A program made the position numbers and the translations under genes. DNA of 64,000 nt, from the NCBI GenBank assembly GCA_016218765.1, contig JACRCZ010000033.1, positions 1 through 64,000 on the forward strand. Direction: 5' to 3'. The notes beneath the pieces are model-generated. The model was not told where the DNA came from. It was given only the letters and a program-made list of their open reading frames with translations, and searched no databases. The stretch comes from Deltaproteobacteria bacterium (GTDB taxonomy: Bacteria > Myxococcota_A > Polyangia > DRWM01 > JAAZOP01). Shown here piece by piece: positions 7,478-17,094 of this stretch (its first letter is position 1; every line of letters starts with the position of its first letter).

Positions 7478-9402
7478 ACGAGCGGGTCCGGGAGAAGCTG
7501 GAGCGCCTGCCGCGGGCGCCGGGCGTCTACATCATGCGCGCCGCGGGCGGCGCCGTGCTCTACGTCGGCAAGGCCGCCGACCTGCGCTCCCGGGTGCGCT
7601 CGTACTTCGCCCCGGGCGCGGGGGACCCGCGCTTCTTCGTCGCGCGGCTGGACGACGAGCTGGACGACCTGGAGACGATCGTCACGGCCAACGACCGCGA
7701 GGCGTTCCTGCTCGAGAACTCCCTGATCAAGGAGCTGCACCCGCGCTACAACGTCCGCCTGCGCGACGACAAGGACTACCTCTCGGTCCGCCTCGACGAG
7801 AAGGCCGCTTGGCCGCGCCTGGAGCTGGTGCGCCGGCCGAAACCCGACGGTGCCCGCTACTTCGGCCCGTTCAGCTCGGCCCGCGTCGCGCGCCAGGCCG
7901 TGCGCATCGTGCAGCGCCTCTTCCGCATCCGCCCCTGCCGCGACTCCGTCTTCCGCGGCCGGTCGCGCCCCTGCCTCGTCTACCAGCTCGGCCGCTGCGA
8001 CGGCCCGTGCGTCCTGCCGGTGGACAACGACGCCTACCGCACGGCCGTGCGCCGCGCCGTCGCGCTGCTCGAGGGCCGCCGCGACGCCGTCCTGGACGAA
8101 CTGCGCCGCGAGATGGCCGGGGCGGCCGCGGCGACCGAGTACGAGCGTGCCGGGGAGCTGCGCGACCAGATCGCGGCGGTCGAGCGGGCCTCGTGGGACC
8201 AGGTGCAGGACGTGGTCGAGGTCTCGCGAAAGGACCGCGATGTGGTGGGCCTGCACCGCGACGGCCCGGTCGCCGCCGTCGTCGTCCTCGAGATCCGTTC
8301 CGGCCGCGTGGTCGGCGCGCGCACGTTCGCGTTCGCCGACGTCGAGGTGCCCGACGCGGAGCTCCTGGCGGAGTTCCTCGGGCGGCGCTATGCGGGCGGG
8401 GCGCCCGCGCCGGACGAGGTCCTCCTGCCGCTGGAGATTCCGGATTCGCAGATGCTGGAGGCGTTCCTCGCCGAGGCGCGGGGGCGGAGGGTCCGGGTGC
8501 ACGTTCCGCGGCGGGGTCGGCTGCGCCGATTGCTGGCGCTGGCGCGGGCCAACGCCGAGCAGCGGTTCCGGGAGGAATCGCGCGACCGGGAGAGCGCGGC
8601 GGCGCAGGCCGAGGCGCTGGCCAAGGCGCTGGGGTTGCGGCGGCCGCCGCGTACCGTGGAGTGCGTCGACATCTCGCACTGGGGCGGGCACGCCGAGCAC
8701 GGGGCGACGGTGGGGGCAATTGCCGCCTGGCGCGACGGTCGCATGGACAAGGCGAACTACCGGCATTTCCGGCTGCGCGGCGAGCACGCGGGAGACGACT
8801 ACGCGGCGATGCGCGAAGTGCTGGTGAGACGCTTCGAGCGCGCCCGGGGCGGCGAGCCGCGCTGGGCGGCTCCGGACGTCCTGGTCGTCGACGGCGGGCG
8901 CGGCCAGCTCGCCGTGGCGGCCGCCGTCTTCCGCGACCTGGGGATCCAGGGCACGGCGCTCGCGGCCATCGCCAAACCGGCGGTCGGCCATTCCGATGGT
9001 CGGCAGGGCGGCGGCGAGGAACACGATTCGAGGCTGGACACGGTCTACGTCGCGGGGCGGTCGAACCCGCTCAAGCTGCGGGCGGGTTCGGCGGCGCTGC
9101 ACCTGCTGGTCCGGTTGCGGGACGAGACCCATCGTTTCGCCGTGACCTACCAGGGGAAGGTCCGCGGGCGGCGGCGGCTGTCCGATCGGTTGTCCGGCAT
9201 TCCGGGGGTGGGTCCCGTCACCCGGCGCAGGCTGCTCAAGGCGTTCGGATCGGTCGCTCGGCTGGCGGGGGCGAGTCTGGCGGAGATTGCCGCGGTGGAG
9301 GGTGTGACGGGCGCGCAGGCCGCTGCGATCGTCGGGCAATTGGGGGCGGATCGCAACGAGGAGCCGTCGTTTGCTCCTGGGGCTCCGCGTCCGCCGGAGT
9401 AG
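7474..9402 (+). CDS. uvrC: UvrABC excinuclease subunit C
   Basis: A 642-residue nucleotide-excision-repair nuclease; UvrC makes the two incisions flanking a lesion held by UvrB. In order: GIY-YIG nuclease (GVYIM at 17-21, LYVGKA at 29-34) for the 3' cut; a Cys-containing segment (CRDSVFRGRSRPCLVYQLGRCDGPC); a UVR motif binding UvrB (about 200-235, EYERAGELRDQI); the RNase-H-like 5' nuclease (VECVDISHWGG, and DVLVVDGGRGQL); and a C-terminal helix-hairpin-helix (GIPGVGPVTRRRLLKAFGS). All expected catalytic regions are present and the length is standard. It begins within the stop of the preceding gene (ATGA). Confidence 0.96.
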   Translation: MNERVREKLERLPRAPGVYIMRAAGGAVLYVGKAADLRSRVRSYFAPGAGDPRFFVARLDDELDDLETIVTANDREAFLLENSLIKELHPRYNVRLRDDKDYLSVRLDEKAAWPRLELVRRPKPDGARYFGPFSSARVARQAVRIVQRLFRIRPCRDSVFRGRSRPCLVYQLGRCDGPCVLPVDNDAYRTAVRRAVALLEGRRDAVLDELRREMAGAAAATEYERAGELRDQIAAVERASWDQVQDVVEVSRKDRDVVGLHRDGPVAAVVVLEIRSGRVVGARTFAFADVEVPDAELLAEFLGRRYAGGAPAPDEVLLPLEIPDSQMLEAFLAEARGRRVRVHVPRRGRLRRLLALARANAEQRFREESRDRESAAAQAEALAKALGLRRPPRTVECVDISHWGGHAEHGATVGAIAAWRDGRMDKANYRHFRLRGEHAGDDYAAMREVLVRRFERARGGEPRWAAPDVLVVDGGRGQLAVAAAVFRDLGIQGTALAAIAKPAVGHSDGRQGGGEEHDSRLDTVYVAGRSNPLKLRAGSAALHLLVRLRDETHRFAVTYQGKVRGRRRLSDRLSGIPGVGPVTRRRLLKAFGSVARLAGASLAEIAAVEGVTGAQAAAIVGQLGADRNEEPSFAPGAPRPPE

Positions 9403-9419
9403 CGGCGTCCTCGGGTCGC

Positions 9420-9448
9420 GGGCGGCCGATTCGCGGATCCGCCCTTCT
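9420..9448 (+). terminator. Possible terminator after uvrC
   Basis: GGGCGG-CCG pairs with CGG-(AT bulge)-CCGCCC, followed by TTCT. A modest hairpin 18 bp downstream of the uvrC stop. The rest of the 307-bp spacer to the Ig-repeat gene holds the small palindrome below and no clear gene. Confidence 0.35.
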
Positions 9449-9543
9449 GAAGTAATTGATCCGGGTTGATGTCCTGGCGCCTTCGGGTGCCGGTTGGCGG
9501 GTGTTGGATCCGGCGTTCCGTCACGGATTCGGACGCTCCGTCG

Positions 9544-9559
9544 GGTGTCTCCAGACACC
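9544..9559. promoter_or_regulatory. 16-bp palindrome upstream of the Ig-repeat gene
   Basis: GGTGTCT-CC-AGACACC is a perfect inverted repeat in the 307-bp spacer before the giant lipoprotein gene. Operator-like by shape; no regulator can be assigned. Confidence 0.35.
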
Positions 9560-9709
9560 ACCACGGCAGGACTTCGAGTATCGTCGAACGGACCGCCAGT
9601 CGCCCGGCGGCAGGCTAGAAAGTCGCCACGGCGGGCGAGCCTCGCCATTGGTTTTGGGTTCAGGTTTTTGGACGCGAGGACGTCCGAAGGGAAAGAGGAG
9701 GAGGAGCGT

Positions 9710-12700
9710 ATGCGTACCAAGAGGTTGCTCGGTCTGGCGGCTGCGGTCATCGCGGCAGGGGGTCTTTCGGTAGCAGGCTGCGGGGACGACGCAACGATCC
9801 CCGTGACCCTCGTGAGGGTCGAGGTGACACCGGCGACGGCGACGGTGCACGTCGGCACCACCCAGCAGTACATCGCGACGGCCGTGTACAGCGACGCGAC
9901 GACCGAGGACGTCTCGGCGAACGCGACGTGGGCTTCGGACGACGAGGCGGTCGCGACGATCGACGCGGCGGGCGAGGCGACCGGGGTTTCCGCCGGCACG
10001 GTGGAGATCTCCGCGCTCTTCAACGAGATCACCGGAACGGCGACGTTGACGGTGGAGGACGCGCAGGTCACGCAGGTGATCGTGGAGCCGCCGAACGCGA
10101 CGATCAACGTCGGGGACACGACCGACTTCACCGCGCGGGCGGTGTACGACGACGGGACCGACGAGGACGTCACCGACACGGCGGTCTGGAATTCCTCGGA
10201 CGACGCCATCGCGACGGTGGACGCCGGCACGGTGACGGGCGAGGCGGTCGGCACGGCGACGATCACCGCGGCCTTCGGCGGTGAGACGTCGAACGCGGCG
10301 ACGGTCATCGTGAGCGAGCTTCACACGTTGGACGAGATCCAGATCACGCCGCCCACGGCGACGATTCCGGTCGACGGCGAGCAGCCGTACATCGCGCTCG
10401 GCACCTTCCTGGACGGCACCACCGAGGACATCACGGCCGACGTGACCTGGGATTCCTCGGATCCCGCCGTGGCGACGATTGACGCCGCCGGCGTGGCGAC
10501 CGGCGTGGCGGCAGGCGAGACGACGATCACCGCGGCGATGGACGGCATCACGTCCAACGACGCGACGCTGACTGTGACCGAGGCGCCGCTTGTTTCCGTC
10601 ACGGTCGATCCCGTGACCGGCACGCTGCACGCGGGTTCCGCCGAGACGCTGGCCCTCACGGCCACGGCGAACTACGCCGACGGCTCCTCGGCCGACGTCA
10701 CGACGACGGCGACCTGGGCCTCGAGCGACGACACGATCGCGACGGTGAGCAATGCCGCCGGCACGGAAGGCGTGGTTTCCCCGGACGCCGCCAACATCGG
10801 CGTCGCGCAGATCACGGCGACCTTCGACGGCGTCACCTCCGGCCCGGCGATCATCAACGTGGTCGTCTCCTCGGTCGTGACCGACGTCGAGGTCGCGCCG
10901 GCGACGGCGAGCATCGTCGCGGGCACGACGCAGGCGTTCATGGCCACGGCGACCTTCGAGGACGGCCGCACGTCGGACGTGACGGCCACGGCGACCTGGA
11001 CGAGCAGCGCCCTGGCGATCGCCAGCGTTGCCGTCACGGGCGTGGCCACCGGCCTCACCCCGGGCGCGGCGACCATCACCGCCACCTACACCGGCGTGGC
11101 CGGGACGGCGACGCTGACGGTGACCGACGCGACGATCGTCTCGATCGCGGTCGAGCCCCCGGTGGCGACGATCGCGCGCGGCAACACGCAGGCATTCACC
11201 GCGACGGCCACGTTGACCGACGGGACGACCCGCGACGTCACGGCCTCGGCGACCTGGACCAGCAGCTCGACGGCGACGGCGACCATGGCCGGCGCGACGG
11301 CGACCGGCGTGGCCATCGGCACCGCGACGATCACCGCGACGGCGGGCACGCCCCCCGTCAGCGGCACCGCGCTCCTGAACGTGACCGACCCGGTGCTCAC
11401 CGGCATCAACGTGACCCCGGCGACGTCGACCATCCCGGTGGCCGGCACGGTGACCCTGACGGCGACCGGAACCTACTCGGACGGCTCGACGGCCGACATC
11501 ACGGCGCTGGCGACCTGGACCAGCAGCGCCACCGCCACGGCTTCCGTGGCCGGTGGCCTCGTGACCGGCGTCGCGGCCGGCGGACCCGTCACCATCACGG
11601 CGACCCGCGGGACCATCAGCGGCACCGCCCAGGTGACCGTCTCGGGCGGCATCCTCCAGACCATCTCCATCACCCCGGGCGCGCCGCCGTCGCTGCCGAT
11701 CGGCCGCACGCAGTCCTTCACGGCGACCGGCACGTACTCGGACGGCACCACCGCCGACCTCACGGCGCACGCGAACCTGACGTGGACGACGAGCGTCGGC
11801 ACGGTGGCGAGCGTCTCCAACGCGGCCGGCTCGGACGGCGTGGCCACCGGTCTGGCGGTCGGCGCGACGAACATCGGCTGCTACTACGACGACGGCGTGC
11901 GCCCCCGCGTCACCGCGACGCCCGTGGCCCTCGCGGTCACGACGGCCGTCCTGACCTCGATCGCGGTCACCCCCGCGACGCCGACGCTGCCGGCGACGTT
12001 CTCCCTCCAGTTCACCGCGACCGGGACCTACTCGGACGCCACCACGGCGGACATCACCAATGATCCGCTGATCGTCTGGACCAGCGCCACCACGGCGGTG
12101 GCCACGATGTCGGGTGCGACGAAGGGTCTGGCCACGGCCGTGGCCCCCGGCGCCTCGGTCATCACCGCGGCCGTCGGCTCGGTGTCGGGCAACACGACCC
12201 TCACGGTCAACTCCGCGACGCTCGTGTCGATCTCCATCACCCCGCAGCCGGCGACCGTCCAGGTCGGCGCGACGCGGCAGTTCACGGCGACCGGCAACTT
12301 CAGCGACGGCTCGACGATGCCCCTCACCACGCTGGTGACGTGGGCCTCCGGCGACGTGAGCCGGGCGACGATCTCGAACGCCGCGGGCAGCAACGGCCTG
12401 GCGACGGGCGTTGCCCCGGTCGCGAGCGTTTCGATCACGGCGACGCGTGGCTCGATCGTCGGCGCCGGGACCCTGAGCGTGACCAACCCGCTGACGCTGC
12501 AGAGCATCGCCGTCACGGTCGTTCCGACGACCATCCCGGTCGGCCTCACCGGCCAGGCGACGGCGATCGGGACCTACTCCGACGGCGTCACGACGACCAC
12601 GCAGACGATCACCGACACCGTGACCTGGTACACGTCCTCGGCGGCCATCGCGACGATCAGCAACGCGGCCGGCAGCCGCGGTCTCATCACCGGCGTGGCC

Positions 12701-15700
12701 GGCGGCACCGCCAACATTTCGGCCACGCTGGGCGCGGTCGCCTCCAACATCGTGGCGGTGAACGTCACGACCTGCGCGCTCATCAACCCGATCACGGTCA
12801 CCGCGGCGCCGGCGGGGAACAACATCCCCCGCGGCACCAGCCGGCAGTACCGCGCCGAGGCTGGCTACAACACCGCGGGCGCCTGCAGCGGCCTGGGCGG
12901 GGTCGTGTACGACCTGACGAACGTGGCCACCTGGGCCTCGTCGAACACCGCCAACGCCACGGTCAGCAATGCCGCGGGCACCAAGGGCCTCGTCACGGCC
13001 TCCTCGACGCCGACCGGCTCCCCGGCGACGTCGGACATCTCCGCGACCTACACCGGCGGTCTCACGGGCACGACGACCGTGACGATCAACCCGGCGTGCG
13101 TGCAGACCCTCACCGTGACGCCCGCGACCGTCAGCCTGCCCAAGGGCGGGATCATCTCCCCGCTCACCGCGACCGCGCGGATGAGCGACGGCACCGACGT
13201 CGACTTCACCACCCAGGCGAGCTGGTCGCGGACCGCCGGCACGGCGGCCACGGTCGACGACGCCGCCGGCTTCAAGGGCCTCGTGACGACCGGCGCCACC
13301 GCCGGCTCGGCCACGATGCGGGCGACCGCTCCGGCCGGCACGTTCTGCGGCGCCACGGCGCCGACCGCCGACTCGGTGGTCACCGTCACGGACGCCACGC
13401 TCACCAGCATCAGCGTCACGCCGTCGGCCCCGAGCGTGGTCCGCGGCGGCACGGTCCAGCTCCAGGCCGTCGGCACGTTCAGCGACTCGAGCAACGTCAA
13501 CATCACCCGTTCGGCCTCCTGGACCTCCTCGGTCACCTCCGTCGCGACGGTCAGCGACACGGCTCCCACGAAGGGCCTCGTGACCGGCGTGACCAACGGC
13601 AACTCGATCGTCACGGCCAACTTCATGGCCCGTGCCGGAACCGCGAACGTGGTCGTCAGCGGCAAGACGCTCGTCAGCATCGCCGTCGACGTCGATCCGG
13701 CGTTCGTCTGCCCGCTCGTGACCGCGGGGACGTTCCCGCTCGGCATCACGGTTCCGATGCGCGCGCGCGGCACCTACTCCGACACGTCCGTCGACGACAT
13801 CACCACCTCGGTCACGTGGGCCAGCAGCAGCACCGCGAACGTCACGATCGCGGGCACGGGCGTCGCGACCACCGTCTCCGGCGGCTCGTCGAACATCACG
13901 GCGACCATCGGCTCGGTGGTCTCCCCGGCGTACGTCATGGGCGTCGCCTCGGGCGCGCTGGGCGCGTCGCTGAGCCTCGATCCCCCGAACCTCAACTGGT
14001 GGATCGGAATCGGCCTGACCCGTCAGTTCCACGCCTACGGGACCTTCACCGGCGTCACCACCGGCGGGTGCGACATCACGTCCACCGTCACGTGGACCGC
14101 GACGTCCCTGACGCCTCCGGCCACCCCGCCCCTCCGGCTCTCCATGAGCGCCGCGGGGCTCGGCACGGCCACGACCGTTCCGGCGAACGCCGGTGCCGTT
14201 CGCGTCACGGCCACCCGCGGCGCCTCGAGCGGCACGACCGACGGCTGGGTGACTGCGGCCTGCGTCACGGGCATCACCGTCACGCCGGCCACGGTTTCGC
14301 TGGCTCGCGGCCAGGTCCGCACGCTCGTCGCCAACCGCGTCACGGTCGACGGGACCTCGACCCCGATGGGCGGCGGCGACACCGTCACCTGGACGGGCGC
14401 TACCGGGAACGTCACCCTGGCCGCCGGCACCACCGGGACCAAGGACATCACGGGCGCGACGGCCGGGACGGACACCGTCACGGCCAGCTACAACGCCGCT
14501 GGGGCGACGTGCTTCGGCATGGGCCCGACCTTCCAGGCCACCTCCGACATCACGGTCACCGCCGCGACCCTCACGGGGATCACGGTGACCTGCGTGGAGC
14601 AGGACTGGACGGGCGACACGGTGGCCGACGCCATCCCGGTCGGGATCACCTCCCAGTGCACGGCGACCGGGACCTACTCCGCAGGCGCGCCTCAGAACAT
14701 CACCGACTCGGTGACGTGGGCCTCGACGGCCCCGGCGACCGCGACGGTCAGCGACACGGCGCCGACCAAGGGCCTCGCTCGCGGCCTGGCGGCCGGCAAC
14801 GCCGTCATCTCCGCGACGCAGGGCGCGATCAGCAACTTCACCGTCCTGCACGTCAACGCGGCCGTGCTGCGCACGACCAACCCGATCGTGATCACTCCGG
14901 CAGGACCGGTGAGCCTCCCCGTCGGCTTCACGCAGCTCTTCCGCGCCGACGGCTACTACACGCTCGGCGGTGCCACGAACTCCTACAACATCACGGAGCT
15001 CGCGACGTGGACCTCGAGCACGCCGGCGTTCGCCACCGTGAGCGACGCCGCCGGATCCAAGGGCCGCGCCAACACCGTGGCCATCGGCACCACCACCATC
15101 ACGGCCGGCTACCAGACGCGCACCGGCACGGCCAGCCTGACGGTGAACAACGCCACCCTGGCGTCGATCGCCGTCACCCCGGCCACGACCGCCATCGGTC
15201 TGGGCTTGACCCAGCAGTACCGCGCGGACGGCACCTACACCGACTCCAGCGTGAAGGACATCACCACGTCGGTGACCTGGACCACGAGCGACGCGGCGTA
15301 CGTCACGATCGCGGCCGGCGGCCTGGCCACGGGCGTCCAGGTGACGACGGCGCCGATCACGATCACGGCCACCCAGGGGACGATCAGCGGAACCGCGCAG
15401 CTCAACGTCAACGCCAAGTGCATCAGCAGCCTCGACCTCACGCCGGCGACGAGGACCATCCCGGCCAACGTGCCGATCGTCTTCACCGCGACGGCGAACT
15501 ACTCCGACGGCACCACCGGCAACGTCACCGCCACGGTCGCCTTCAGCAACGGCGGCTCGACGCGCATGGGCGTCCCGGACACCACCGGCTACACCTACTC
15601 CGAACCGACGGCGACGGCCGGCACGGTCACCATCGGCGCCAGCATCGTCGGCTGCTCGGGCACGGCCACCGACACCAGCACGATCACCATCACCAACGCC

Positions 15701-16876
15701 ACGCTGGCCTCCATCGCGGTCACGCCGACCTCGGCGAGCACGCCCGTCAGCACGAGCGGCGCGATCACCGTCTCCTACCAGGCGACCGGCACCTACAGCG
15801 ACAGCTCGTCTGCCGACATCACCCGCCGCGCCAGCTGGAGCACCGGCAACCCGGCGATCGCCACGGTCGGAGCCGCGACGGGCGTCGTGACCGGCGTCGC
15901 CGTGGGCACCACCTCCGTCACCGCCTCCCAGGGCGCCCGGTCGGGCGCGGCCACCGTCGACGTGACGGCGGGCGTCTTGACGGCCCTCAGCGTCGAGGGC
16001 TGGGTCACGCTGGGCGGCTGCGGCACCACCTGGAACGCCACCGGCATTGCCCACCCGATGGGCGGCTACTACACGATGGTCCGCGCGCTGGGTACCTTCA
16101 GCGACGGTCGGACCGGCGTCGACATGACCGAGTCCGTGACGTGGAGCTCCAACCAGCCGACGCGGGCAACGGTGAGCAACACCGCCGGCCAGCGCGGCCT
16201 GGTCACGACGGGGACCGCGGCCGGCGCGGTGGTCGTCACGGCCACCTCCGGCACGATCACCGACACCCTGGCTCTCGACGTCGTCAACGCGACGCCCACC
16301 GTGGTCCAGATCGAAGGCTCCGACCCCGTCGGCGTCAACCTCGGCAACACGGCCCAGCTCACGCTGCGCGCCCGCTTCGGGCTCACCGACTACTACTGCG
16401 CGACCGAGAACGCCACCTGGAGCTGCGGCAACGCCGCCGTCGCCACGGTGAGCAACGTGGCCGGCGATCGCGGCCTCGTGTCCACGGTCTCCGTGGGCAG
16501 CGCCGTCATCACCGGGACCATCGGCACCCTCAGCGATACCGTGACGGTCAACGTCGGCGCCGCAACCCTCTCCTACATCGAGGTGCTCCCGACCACCGTC
16601 TCCCTCTGCCGCTCCTGCACCGCGCAGTTCCGCTCCTGGGGCCACTACAGCGACGGCACGGTCAACGACATCACGGCCAACGTCACGCCGACCGAAACGC
16701 ACTGGTCGATCCAGGGCGCGGCGGGCGGCTGCAGCGTGACCGTGAACGACGGCGCGTCCAAGGGCCTGGTCAACGCCGGCGCGACCGCCTGCACCGGCGC
16801 CCGCATCGAGGCCTGCAACGGCTCGATCTGCGCCAGCGCCGCTCCGGATCGCCGCGGCACCGTCACCGTTCCGTAG
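9710..16876 (+). CDS. Giant lipoprotein with 25 bacterial Ig-like (BIG2) repeats
   Basis: A 2388-residue cell-surface lipoprotein. The ATG at 9710 follows GAGGAGGAGGAG and starts a signal peptide ending in the lipobox SVAGC (Cys24). From residue about 33 to the end I count 25 successive BIG2-type Ig modules of 75-110 residues. Each opens with a strand such as LxSIxVTPATxTIPVGxT, continues QFTATGTYSDGSTxDIT and TWxSSxxxxATVS, and closes with GxATGVAxGTxTITAT. Modules 12, 15-19 and 23-25 are more diverged and carry extra cysteine pairs. BIG2 repeats occur in adhesins and large surface fibres; a stalk-like adhesin role is inferred. The near-repetitive DNA makes it prone to recombination and assembly error. 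It ends just before a strong hairpin terminator. Confidence 0.88.
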   Translation: MRTKRLLGLAAAVIAAGGLSVAGCGDDATIPVTLVRVEVTPATATVHVGTTQQYIATAVYSDATTEDVSANATWASDDEAVATIDAAGEATGVSAGTVEISALFNEITGTATLTVEDAQVTQVIVEPPNATINVGDTTDFTARAVYDDGTDEDVTDTAVWNSSDDAIATVDAGTVTGEAVGTATITAAFGGETSNAATVIVSELHTLDEIQITPPTATIPVDGEQPYIALGTFLDGTTEDITADVTWDSSDPAVATIDAAGVATGVAAGETTITAAMDGITSNDATLTVTEAPLVSVTVDPVTGTLHAGSAETLALTATANYADGSSADVTTTATWASSDDTIATVSNAAGTEGVVSPDAANIGVAQITATFDGVTSGPAIINVVVSSVVTDVEVAPATASIVAGTTQAFMATATFEDGRTSDVTATATWTSSALAIASVAVTGVATGLTPGAATITATYTGVAGTATLTVTDATIVSIAVEPPVATIARGNTQAFTATATLTDGTTRDVTASATWTSSSTATATMAGATATGVAIGTATITATAGTPPVSGTALLNVTDPVLTGINVTPATSTIPVAGTVTLTATGTYSDGSTADITALATWTSSATATASVAGGLVTGVAAGGPVTITATRGTISGTAQVTVSGGILQTISITPGAPPSLPIGRTQSFTATGTYSDGTTADLTAHANLTWTTSVGTVASVSNAAGSDGVATGLAVGATNIGCYYDDGVRPRVTATPVALAVTTAVLTSIAVTPATPTLPATFSLQFTATGTYSDATTADITNDPLIVWTSATTAVATMSGATKGLATAVAPGASVITAAVGSVSGNTTLTVNSATLVSISITPQPATVQVGATRQFTATGNFSDGSTMPLTTLVTWASGDVSRATISNAAGSNGLATGVAPVASVSITATRGSIVGAGTLSVTNPLTLQSIAVTVVPTTIPVGLTGQATAIGTYSDGVTTTTQTITDTVTWYTSSAAIATISNAAGSRGLITGVAGGTANISATLGAVASNIVAVNVTTCALINPITVTAAPAGNNIPRGTSRQYRAEAGYNTAGACSGLGGVVYDLTNVATWASSNTANATVSNAAGTKGLVTASSTPTGSPATSDISATYTGGLTGTTTVTINPACVQTLTVTPATVSLPKGGIISPLTATARMSDGTDVDFTTQASWSRTAGTAATVDDAAGFKGLVTTGATAGSATMRATAPAGTFCGATAPTADSVVTVTDATLTSISVTPSAPSVVRGGTVQLQAVGTFSDSSNVNITRSASWTSSVTSVATVSDTAPTKGLVTGVTNGNSIVTANFMARAGTANVVVSGKTLVSIAVDVDPAFVCPLVTAGTFPLGITVPMRARGTYSDTSVDDITTSVTWASSSTANVTIAGTGVATTVSGGSSNITATIGSVVSPAYVMGVASGALGASLSLDPPNLNWWIGIGLTRQFHAYGTFTGVTTGGCDITSTVTWTATSLTPPATPPLRLSMSAAGLGTATTVPANAGAVRVTATRGASSGTTDGWVTAACVTGITVTPATVSLARGQVRTLVANRVTVDGTSTPMGGGDTVTWTGATGNVTLAAGTTGTKDITGATAGTDTVTASYNAAGATCFGMGPTFQATSDITVTAATLTGITVTCVEQDWTGDTVADAIPVGITSQCTATGTYSAGAPQNITDSVTWASTAPATATVSDTAPTKGLARGLAAGNAVISATQGAISNFTVLHVNAAVLRTTNPIVITPAGPVSLPVGFTQLFRADGYYTLGGATNSYNITELATWTSSTPAFATVSDAAGSKGRANTVAIGTTTITAGYQTRTGTASLTVNNATLASIAVTPATTAIGLGLTQQYRADGTYTDSSVKDITTSVTWTTSDAAYVTIAAGGLATGVQVTTAPITITATQGTISGTAQLNVNAKCISSLDLTPATRTIPANVPIVFTATANYSDGTTGNVTATVAFSNGGSTRMGVPDTTGYTYSEPTATAGTVTIGASIVGCSGTATDTSTITITNATLASIAVTPTSASTPVSTSGAITVSYQATGTYSDSSSADITRRASWSTGNPAIATVGAATGVVTGVAVGTTSVTASQGARSGAATVDVTAGVLTALSVEGWVTLGGCGTTWNATGIAHPMGGYYTMVRALGTFSDGRTGVDMTESVTWSSNQPTRATVSNTAGQRGLVTTGTAAGAVVVTATSGTITDTLALDVVNATPTVVQIEGSDPVGVNLGNTAQLTLRARFGLTDYYCATENATWSCGNAAVATVSNVAGDRGLVSTVSVGSAVITGTIGTLSDTVTVNVGAATLSYIEVLPTTVSLCRSCTAQFRSWGHYSDGTVNDITANVTPTETHWSIQGAAGGCSVTVNDGASKGLVNAGATACTGARIEACNGSICASAAPDRRGTVTVP

Positions 16877-16891
16877 CTCCCACCAAGGACC

Positions 16892-16921
16892 GGGGGAACG
16901 GCGCCTGCCGTTCCCCCCTTC
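16892..16921 (+). terminator. Rho-independent-type terminator of the Ig-repeat gene
   Basis: GGGGGAACGGC (16892-16902), loop GCCT, then GCCGTTCCCCC (16907-16917): an 11-bp perfect stem starting 15 bp after the stop codon, followed by CTTCTTCC. The tail is poor in T but the stem is strong and well placed. Confidence 0.7.
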
Positions 16922-16998
16922 TTCCCCGCCAAACCCAACCCCGCCCCCCGGAGCCGACGTCCGGCCGGGCCGCAGTCCCGGACGCAACGTCCGGAAAA

Positions 16999-17033
16999 GG
17001 TGGATTGACAGTCCACCGCGGATCCGAGAGGAT
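16999..17033 (+). promoter_or_regulatory. Promoter and overlapping palindromic operator of the TetR gene
   Basis: TTGACA (17005-17010), a 17-bp spacer and GAGGAT (17028-17033) form a good sigma-70 promoter. The -35 sits exactly between the arms of a perfect inverted repeat, GGTGGA (16999-17004) and TCCACC (17012-17017). A second small inverted repeat (GATCC/GGATC) covers the -10. This is the layout expected for autorepression by a TetR protein, which is encoded directly downstream. Confidence 0.6.
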
Positions 17034-17054
17034 CCCTGTCACCGGAACGGCAGC

Positions 17055-17078
17055 CGTCGCCGCAACGCAGCGGCGACG
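17055..17078 (+). promoter_or_regulatory. Hairpin in the TetR mRNA leader
   Basis: CGTCGCCGC (17055-17063) and GCGGCGACG (17070-17078) make a 9-bp stem with a six-base loop. It ends just before the Shine-Dalgarno GGAGGGG of the TetR gene, so it may affect translation; function is inferred. Confidence 0.4.
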
Positions 17079-17094
17079 TGGAGGGGAACAGACG

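Noticed and set aside
9521-16987. A 2488-codon open frame antisense to the Ig-repeat gene
   Set aside because: It is rich in Arg/Gly/Ala with no domain or signal, and exists because the GC-rich repetitive codons of the sense gene rarely give antisense stops. The sense strand has a signal peptide, ribosome-binding site, 25 Ig modules and a terminator.
12340-17094. The TetR frame stays open for 4.7 kb upstream
   Set aside because: The upstream part overlaps the Ig-repeat gene in another frame and encodes Arg/His-rich nonsense. The TetR protein starts at 17095 behind its own ribosome-binding site and promoter.
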